The notes beneath the pieces were generated by a model. That model ran no database searches and was not told the origin of the DNA. It saw only the letters and a program-made list of their open reading frames with translations. Position numbers and translations under genes: made by a program. Below are positions 59,290 through 64,000 of a stretch of DNA of 64,000 nt, piece after piece. Origin of the DNA: Bartonella sp. M0283 (lineage in GTDB: Bacteria > Pseudomonadota > Alphaproteobacteria > Rhizobiales > Rhizobiaceae); the NCBI RefSeq assembly GCF_016100455.1, contig NZ_JACFSK010000001.1, forward strand, positions 1,426,001 to 1,490,000, given 5' to 3'. Position 1 is the stretch's first letter, and every line of letters starts with the position of its first letter.

Positions 59290-60201
59290 ATGATTATCCG
59301 TAAACGGCCGGGTTTTTTGCGGCTTTTTTTCGTATTGCATGGCTCTATTCTTCCGGCCATTGCACCACAACTTGTCGCAATTCTAATTCTTTCAACCGCC
59401 TTGGTATTAGCCCACCATTTTTATCCCCGCGTTATACCGACCTATAATAACGGGACCGCGTTCATGATGCTTGGCATTGCGCTGTCGACCTTTCTGGGCT
59501 TCCGCAACAATGCCTGTTATGACCGGTGGTGGGAAGGACGAAAAGTTTGGGGAAAAATTATTTCCGGCTCTCGCGATCTCATTCGCCAAACCGCTGTATT
59601 GGCGAAACATGAAACTGAACGGAAAACTCTACTGGAGCTCACGTCCGCATTTTCCCACAGCCTTGTTGACCATTTAAAGGGTACATCATCCCTTCCCTCG
59701 TTGATTTCTAACTATCCGGAAGAATTCATAAGAGCTTATCAGGAAAGCCATAATAAGCCTTCGTTCATCCTGAACGAGATTTCGAAGCGCCTTGCAACTT
59801 TGCATAGCCAACAAGCTCTGAGCGATATCCAGTATCAAATGTTTGATAAAAGCTTGACCGAGCTTAATGAAAACCAGACTTCATGCGAGAGATTGAATAA
59901 TACACGCGTGCCCTTCGCATACACGCTTCTCCTCCATCGCACGGCTTATATATATTGTTTTCTTATTCCGTTCGGTTTCACTGATATACTCGGTTGGTGG
60001 ACACCAGTTGCAAGCCTTCTTGTTGCTTATACGCTATTTGGCCTTGACGCCCTGAGCGACGAATTGGAAAGACCGTTCAGTAATCTCGATAATGTCCTTC
60101 CAGTTTATGCCATGGCAACAATCATCGAGCGTGACGTTTGCGCAGCTATAGGGCTTCCTCTTCCAAAACCTGTTGAACCGGTCGATTTCATATTAAGATA
60201 G
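59290..60201 (+). CDS. Bestrophin-family (UPF0187) membrane channel protein
   Basis: Protein of 303 residues with the bestrophin-like fold: MIIRKRPGFLRLFFVLHGS at the start, two N-terminal helices, ALSTFLGFRNNACYDRWWEGRKVWG in the first conserved block, and the second helix pair with YCFLIPFGFTDILGWWTP. The late DELERPFSNLDNVLP matches the conserved acidic end. Bacterial members are chloride- or cation-permeable pentameric channels. ATG at 59290 follows GGAG by 7 bases. Confidence 0.9.
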   Translation: MIIRKRPGFLRLFFVLHGSILPAIAPQLVAILILSTALVLAHHFYPRVIPTYNNGTAFMMLGIALSTFLGFRNNACYDRWWEGRKVWGKIISGSRDLIRQTAVLAKHETERKTLLELTSAFSHSLVDHLKGTSSLPSLISNYPEEFIRAYQESHNKPSFILNEISKRLATLHSQQALSDIQYQMFDKSLTELNENQTSCERLNNTRVPFAYTLLLHRTAYIYCFLIPFGFTDILGWWTPVASLLVAYTLFGLDALSDELERPFSNLDNVLPVYAMATIIERDVCAAIGLPLPKPVEPVDFILR

Positions 60202-60274
60202 GAACGCTATTGATTGGTGATGCACTAGTTCGGTCAAAAGGAATGAACTCTACAGGGACTTGAATTGCGCCAGA

Positions 60275-60319
60275 TACCCCCATGTAAAATGATGTAAAAC
60301 AACACGAAAAATGGGGGTA
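60275..60319. terminator. Hairpin downstream of the bestrophin gene
   Basis: A perfect 9-bp inverted repeat TACCCCCAT (60275-60283) / ATGGGGGTA (60311-60319) with a 27-nt spacer lies 74 bp past the bestrophin stop and is followed by ATAAAAAT. Further short inverted text (CCGCTTT near 60332, AAAGCGG near 60370 and 60395) follows. It may terminate either the bestrophin or the YodC-like transcript. Confidence 0.4.
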
Positions 60320-60434
60320 ATAAAAATACCGCTTTAAAACGTTCTGGTTGTTTTAATCAAAAGAGGTTTCAAAGCGGTTTTGCAAAAATTCAAAGCGGCT
60401 TTTTGTTAAACCGGATGCTTTTAACGGCACAAAT

Positions 60435-60701
60435 TTAAACCGACTTTTTCTCGGCTTTTTTCGCAGCCTTGAACGTAGCCATGGCTCTGCCATTTTCTTC
60501 GATTTTGATCTTGCCTTTGTTCTTTGAAGATTTGTGCTTCTCTCCCTCGTCCACGAGTTCAAGCGTATCTTTGCGGAAAATTGCCGTCTTCAAATGTTCA
60601 TCCTTGAACCATACGCAAGAAATTTTGCTATTATTGACTTTATCGACAGTCATTTTAGGACCGCCGGATTTTAACCGAACAATATTGCCAGCTTTAAACA
60701 T
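60435..60701 (-). CDS. YodC-like DUF2158 protein
   Basis: Protein of 88 residues. The first 55 residues (MFKAGNIVRLKSGGPKMTV through CVWFKDEHLKTAIF) match the small YodC/DUF2158 domain, an SH3-like fold of unknown function. A lysine-rich tail follows (KHKSSKNKGKIKIEEN; KAAKKAEKKSV). ATG at 60701 with GAGGG upstream. It is isolated in a gene-poor stretch, which is typical of such small accessory genes. Confidence 0.78.
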   Translation of the reverse strand: MFKAGNIVRLKSGGPKMTVDKVNNSKISCVWFKDEHLKTAIFRKDTLELVDEGEKHKSSKNKGKIKIEENGRAMATFKAAKKAEKKSV

Positions 60702-61432
60702 TTTATATCCCTCTAAACGCTCCAATTTTGACAATCAACGTCACAAAAGCTTCAAACTGTTAAAAAGTGTTTTACTATATATAAGCTCTAACCAGAAGAT
60801 ATTTTAGCTTTGGTTTCTACAATTTGTCCATGACGCAAAGAAAAATATTTAAGTGTTCGCCACCGCCATGAGATTTTTCCGGAACTTTAAAAAAAATCGC
60901 ACTATAAAAATCCGGCAAGATATAGTTCTACAAACTATCAACCACAATTGCGAAATACTTTACCCCCGACTTGAAAAAAGTAAAAACACGCCAAATAGAG
61001 TTTCTTGGCCCTATTTTTTCATGTCCCCACTACCATTTTCCTTTTCTGCTTATTCCCCAAGCAGCCCTAGTTTAAGGTTTTCAAACGGGAGCTTTCACAC
61101 GCAATTGAAAGAAGTTTGATAACGGGAAATCAAGTGCCGAAAATTGAGTTGCAAAATCTGTTCAAAGCCAGAAAGAAAGAGTTAAATAACTTTTTGAGCT
61201 CCTCGGTTCGGCTCTATGGCACGAATTATATTGCCATTTCTGTTTCAGTATCCCGCTGCTATCGGCGGCATTAAACGTCACGCTTCAGCAACGGCATTAA
61301 ACTTCGTGCTTTATCCTCGTCTTGAAACGTCACACTTTATCGCTGGTATTTATTAATGAAAAGCCAATGGACCTATAGACTTAGCAAAAACTCGTTATAT
61401 AGAATTTATCCGGCACGCTTGTTTTTGGATTT
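60702..61432. other. Gene-poor AT-rich stretch
   Basis: About 730 bp without a supported gene. It contains an imperfect 20-bp direct repeat (CGGCATTAAACGTCACGCTT near 61265 and CGGCATTAAACTTCGTGCTT near 61292). No tRNA or clear terminator was found. Confidence 0.45.
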
Positions 61433-61615
61433 CTAAGCTTTTTTATGATCGGATTTTTTCTTTTTTTTAGCGGGTGTTTTAGTTTTGTTTTTATCCGGCG
61501 TTTGAGTTAAGGCAGATCCGGCAGTGGATTTTTGCGCTTTGTTTGATTTAGGATCTTTCAATATTTTCGATGCTTTTTTTGCCACTTCCTTTGACGTTTT
61601 TTCATTCTTTGCCAT
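61433..61615 (-). CDS. Small lysine-rich protein
   Basis: Protein of 60 residues, about one third lysine. The first half (MAKNEKTSKEVAKKASKILK, then DPKSNKAQKSTAGSALTQ) matches a small conserved proteobacterial protein of unknown role. The C-terminal tail is a run of KTKTPAKKKKKSDHKK. It looks nucleic-acid-binding by composition only. GGAGAGG lies upstream of the ATG. It is isolated in the AT-rich stretch. Confidence 0.7.
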   Translation of the reverse strand: MAKNEKTSKEVAKKASKILKDPKSNKAQKSTAGSALTQTPDKNKTKTPAKKKKKSDHKKA

Positions 61616-62419
61616 GAGAATTATCCTCTCCCTCTATAGTTTTCTATTTGATATTAAAATTTATAATATAATTATTTGTCTTTAATTCAATGGTATTATT
61701 CCTATGCTCAATATGACATTCAGCATATTAAAAGTTGAATGGATCAAATTTCACTTTCTAAATAAAATATTATATCCTCGTCGTAATATGCTTGATTTAT
61801 CGTGCTTAAGGTACTTAATTTCCGCATTTTTCACTATCGAAAGCTTTTAACACGTTTGCCATGTCACAACACCTCGAACGTGTCAGTTTTTCATCTAACG
61901 AGATGAATCTCATTCTAACGTCATAAATTCGTAAAGCCAAAAATTTTAATAAAGAAGGAAGAAAATAATTTTCAGCTCAGATGGTTATCGACCGCAGCTA
62001 TTTCTTGAAGAGAAGGTTCTCGTCATCCTGCTTAAAAATAGTCTGACCACACTGTTACCCTTTTGTGTAGCTATGCAACTTACCATCGTCAGTTTGAGGA
62101 TAAAGCCCGTTTACCGTTAATTCCTCCATAATTTTACGGTTACGATCACGCTTCGAAAAAACAAATCTCTTCGGAAAAAACTTTGGTCAAGCCACTTTAA
62201 AATTTATTCGACTACACGAATTCTTCCGAAATCTATTCGCTAACCGAAATTTTTTGCCGTATCAAACACCGGTTCGGGTGTGCGTGTCAAAGCCGCGAGA
62301 GGTCTCAAAAAGACAAGTGAATTATTGCGGAAGGTGCACTTTTCTCTATTAGTAGGTTCAAACGAATAATGTTCAAACTCTTTTCCCAATCCTGAAAAAC
62401 TTTGTTATTGAACGGCATA
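61616..62419. other. AT-rich intergenic region before the F0 operon terminator
   Basis: About 800 bp with no supported gene on either strand. It is one of the longest such stretches in the window and contains many stop codons in all frames. I see no tRNA, repeat array or recognisable regulatory site. Confidence 0.45.
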
Positions 62420-62446
62420 AAAAAACCACGCTTGAAGCGTGGTTTT
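62420..62446 (-). terminator. Intrinsic terminator of the F0 ATP synthase operon
   Basis: Read on the minus strand, the stem CCACGC-TTCAA-GCGTGG is flanked by AAAA on the left and a run of seven or more T on the right, about 40 bp past the atpF stop. This is a textbook intrinsic terminator. Confidence 0.92.
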
Positions 62447-62481
62447 CCGTGATCTTTGGTCCCGTTATTCAAGACGGAATT

Positions 62482-62964
62482 TTAATTAAGGTGGGCTTTG
62501 ACATCAGCTAGCGAGTCCTTAATAAGACTTGCAGATTTTTTATCGTCAATTTCCTTGACCAGCATTTCTTTTGCCGCAGCGACAGCAATATCAACAACTG
62601 ATGCTTTAACGGCGTCGATTGCTTCCGATTCCGCATGAGCAATTTTTTGTTCTGCCATCTTGTTACGACGGGCGACATAATCAGCCATTTTCTGGTGAGC
62701 GTCTTTTGCAAGCAATTCAGCTTCACGTTTTGCAGCCGCAATGATCTCTTTTGCTTCCTTTTCCGCCTGTTCGCGTTTCGCCTGATAAACAGCCAGAAGT
62801 TCCTGGGCTTCTTCACGCGTACGACGTGCCTCATCAAGTTCGCTGCGAATGAGTTCGGCACGTTTGTCCAGAAAACTATTAAGAAGTGCCGGCACTTTGT
62901 AATAGACAAGAACGGCAATAAAAAGCAGCAATCCTATCAGCGCCCAGAACGTATCTGTCATCAT
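62482..62964 (-). CDS. atpF: F0F1 ATP synthase subunit b
   Basis: Protein of 160 residues with one N-terminal membrane helix (WALIGLLLFIAVLVYYKVP) and a long charged coiled coil rich in Glu, Ala, Lys and Arg. It forms the peripheral stalk with b'. The ATG doublet at the start leaves one codon of doubt; GGAG lies upstream. The last gene of the F0 operon, 6 bp after b', followed by a terminator. Confidence 0.94.
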   Translation of the reverse strand: MMTDTFWALIGLLLFIAVLVYYKVPALLNSFLDKRAELIRSELDEARRTREEAQELLAVYQAKREQAEKEAKEIIAAAKREAELLAKDAHQKMADYVARRNKMAEQKIAHAESEAIDAVKASVVDIAVAAAKEMLVKEIDDKKSASLIKDSLADVKAHLN

Positions 62965-62970
62965 GACTTT

Positions 62971-63543
62971 TTACTCCAAACCGCTTACTGCCTTGACCGC
63001 TGCCGTTGCATCCGAAGCGCTGACCTTTTTCCCGATCAGTTCTTCAACAATCTCTGCTGCTGTCGTCTCGGCAATCTTATTAACATTACCCATAGCGTTG
63101 TTTCGGATTTTTTTAATTCTCTCTTCGGATTCTGCCAGCTTTTTATCAAGCTCGGCTTCCGACTTTTTACGTTCTTCATCAACCTTGTTGCGAATTTCAT
63201 CGGCGGAGCTTTGTGCAATTGCAATAGCACGAGAGCGCGCTTCAGAAAGCTCACGTTCATAGGAAGCAATGGCGCTTTCACGCTCCATATTCATACGTTC
63301 CGCTTTATCATGGTCGGAAGCAATTCTATCCCGTCGGATTTCAATTGTACCACCAATACGCGGAACAATGACCCTGGATATGAATATATAAAACAGGCCA
63401 AAACAAATAATGAGCCAGAATATATGCGATTCGTAGTATGAAAAATCAAAAGGCGGAAAAACACGCCCTGCATGTTGTGCAGCTTCGCCCGCATGTTCTA
63501 CTGGCGTTTCGACAGTTTGCGCAAGTGCGCTAGATAGAAACAT
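62971..63543 (-). CDS. atpG: F0F1 ATP synthase subunit b'
   Basis: Protein of 190 residues. A hydrophilic N-terminus with VFPPFDFSYYESHIFWLIICFGLFYIFI leads into the membrane helix, followed by a long coiled coil. The longer N-terminal part and the PPFD.....HIFWL segment mark the b' subunit of alphaproteobacteria and phototrophs. Together with atpF it builds a heterodimeric peripheral stalk. Confidence 0.93.
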   Translation of the reverse strand: MFLSSALAQTVETPVEHAGEAAQHAGRVFPPFDFSYYESHIFWLIICFGLFYIFISRVIVPRIGGTIEIRRDRIASDHDKAERMNMERESAIASYERELSEARSRAIAIAQSSADEIRNKVDEERKKSEAELDKKLAESEERIKKIRNNAMGNVNKIAETTAAEIVEELIGKKVSASDATAAVKAVSGLE

Positions 63544-63654
63544 CCCGTTTTACCCTCTCACAAGCTCCAATGCTTTTGAAAAACAAATGGTAACAGCCTT
63601 GCGGCAGCTTAAGGTTTTTCTTTTTTTGCTCTTGGCTCCAGCGAAAGAGCGTGT

Positions 63655-63673
63655 GGCAGGCTTTACGCCTGCC
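63655..63673 (-). promoter_or_regulatory. Hairpin between atpE and the b' gene
   Basis: A perfect 7-bp GC-rich stem GGCAGGC / GCCTGCC with a 5-nt loop lies in the 163-bp gap between the c-subunit and b' genes. With no T-run adjacent it is unlikely to stop all transcription. It could protect the atpE message or reduce read-through, helping to make more c than b subunits. That role is inference. Confidence 0.55.
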
Positions 63674-63706
63674 TCGCCAAATGCAATAGCCAAAGGCATT
63701 TACTTA

Positions 63707-63937
63707 TCAGACAGCGAAGAGAAGCAGAATAGCAACGAGCAACGAGAAAATGCCCAAAGCTTCTGTAACAGCAAAGCCGAAAACCAAACGTGCAAACTGA
63801 CCATCGGCAGCAGACGGATTGCGAAGAGCACCCGAAAGATAGCTACCAAAAATGTTACCTAGGCCGAGAGCTGTACCTGCCATACCAAAGCAGGCGAGAC
63901 CAGCGCCTATATATTTTGCTGCGAGTGCTAATTCCAT
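63707..63937 (-). CDS. atpE: F0F1 ATP synthase subunit c
   Basis: Protein of 76 residues with two membrane helices joined by the polar loop RNPSAADGQ. The proton-binding glutamate is in FAVTEALGIFSL of the second helix. The glycine-rich first helix (GAGLACFGMAGTALGLGNIFG) is typical of the c-ring. GGAG lies upstream of the ATG. The preceding gene should be atpB: bases 63995-64000 read CAT-TGA on the minus strand, which would fit its last codon and stop, but one codon is not evidence enough to annotate it. Confidence 0.96.
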   Translation of the reverse strand: MELALAAKYIGAGLACFGMAGTALGLGNIFGSYLSGALRNPSAADGQFARLVFGFAVTEALGIFSLLVAILLLFAV

Positions 63938-64000
63938 ATCATTCTCCTTTGAAGCAAAATCGCATTTAAAAGCGGTGGAAGCCCACCAGTTTCATCAATG

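Noticed and set aside
62635..63441. 268-codon plus-strand reading frame opposite atpF/atpG
   Set aside because: Antisense to two clear ATP synthase genes; the cysteine- and phenylalanine-rich translation is the mirror of coiled-coil codons.

Overview
The window looks like chromosome from an alphaproteobacterium of the Hyphomicrobiales, most like the Bartonellaceae/Brucellaceae side of that order. Pointers are CcrM, a RibB with a degenerate GTP-cyclohydrolase-like tail, a paired atpG(b')/atpF(b) ATP synthase, an IalB-family protein, DUF6101, DUF1344, DUF721, PA0069-type radical SAM protein, and the relic order ctaD-ctaB-coxF-ispH-thrB-rnhA. Base composition is moderately AT-rich. Gaps of 300-800 bp without genes are common. 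I saw no insertion sequence, prophage, rRNA or CRISPR array. Species assignment is inference.

Layout. 1-3.8 kb (minus): 5' part of smc, a DsbA-like oxidoreductase, DUF721, and a two-gene surface-sugar module (UDP-glucuronate 4-epimerase and family 25 glycosyltransferase). 4.4-8.7 kb: mutY, ccrM, a HAD hydrolase and a lipoprotein. 8.9-15.2 kb (plus): thrC, an M16 peptidase, a RimJ-like acetyltransferase and a membrane 7TM-PAS-GGDEF-EAL protein. 15.4-22.6 kb: YqgE, a DsbD-N-like periplasmic protein, then rnhA, thrB, ispH, coxF, ctaB and a highly aberrant ctaD on the minus strand. 22.8-26.7 kb (plus): ialB-like, tldD, a YeeE/YedE sulfur transporter. 26.7-36.1 kb, mostly minus: RlmD/TrmA-like, tlyA, dxs, xseB, ribB, aroC, a histidine phosphatase and fabI, with dedA and a DUF1344 gene inserted on plus. 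36.7-43.9 kb: copper chaperone PCuAC, DnaJ-like, lipoprotein, pdxH, ubiA, purD, YcxB-like, DUF6101. 44-52.7 kb, mostly minus: FAD oxidase, tsaC, rnhB, radical SAM, moaB, ispE, S49 peptidase, methyltransferase, DUF2007. 52.8-60.2 kb (plus): ispB, TPR protein, glyQ-glyS, bestrophin. 60.2-62.4 kb is gene-poor, with two small proteins. 62.5-64 kb (minus) is the F0 ATP synthase operon.

How the genes work together. Most are housekeeping. dxs, ispE and ispH give isoprenoid precursors; ispB makes the polyprenyl tail, and ubiA and ctaB attach prenyl groups to the quinone ring and to heme. Threonine synthesis is represented by thrB and thrC. Translation genes are glyQS, tsaC, tlyA and the tRNA/rRNA methyltransferases.

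The most striking signal is the cytochrome oxidase locus. ctaC, ctaG, ctaE and surf1 are absent from their usual places. The remaining ctaD is an unbroken reading frame that keeps the three heme-ligand histidines. It has lost two of three CuB histidines, the D- and K-channel residues, the gating glutamate and the magnesium site. As read, it cannot be a normal proton-pumping oxidase. It is either a repurposed heme-binding membrane protein or an intact-looking relic.
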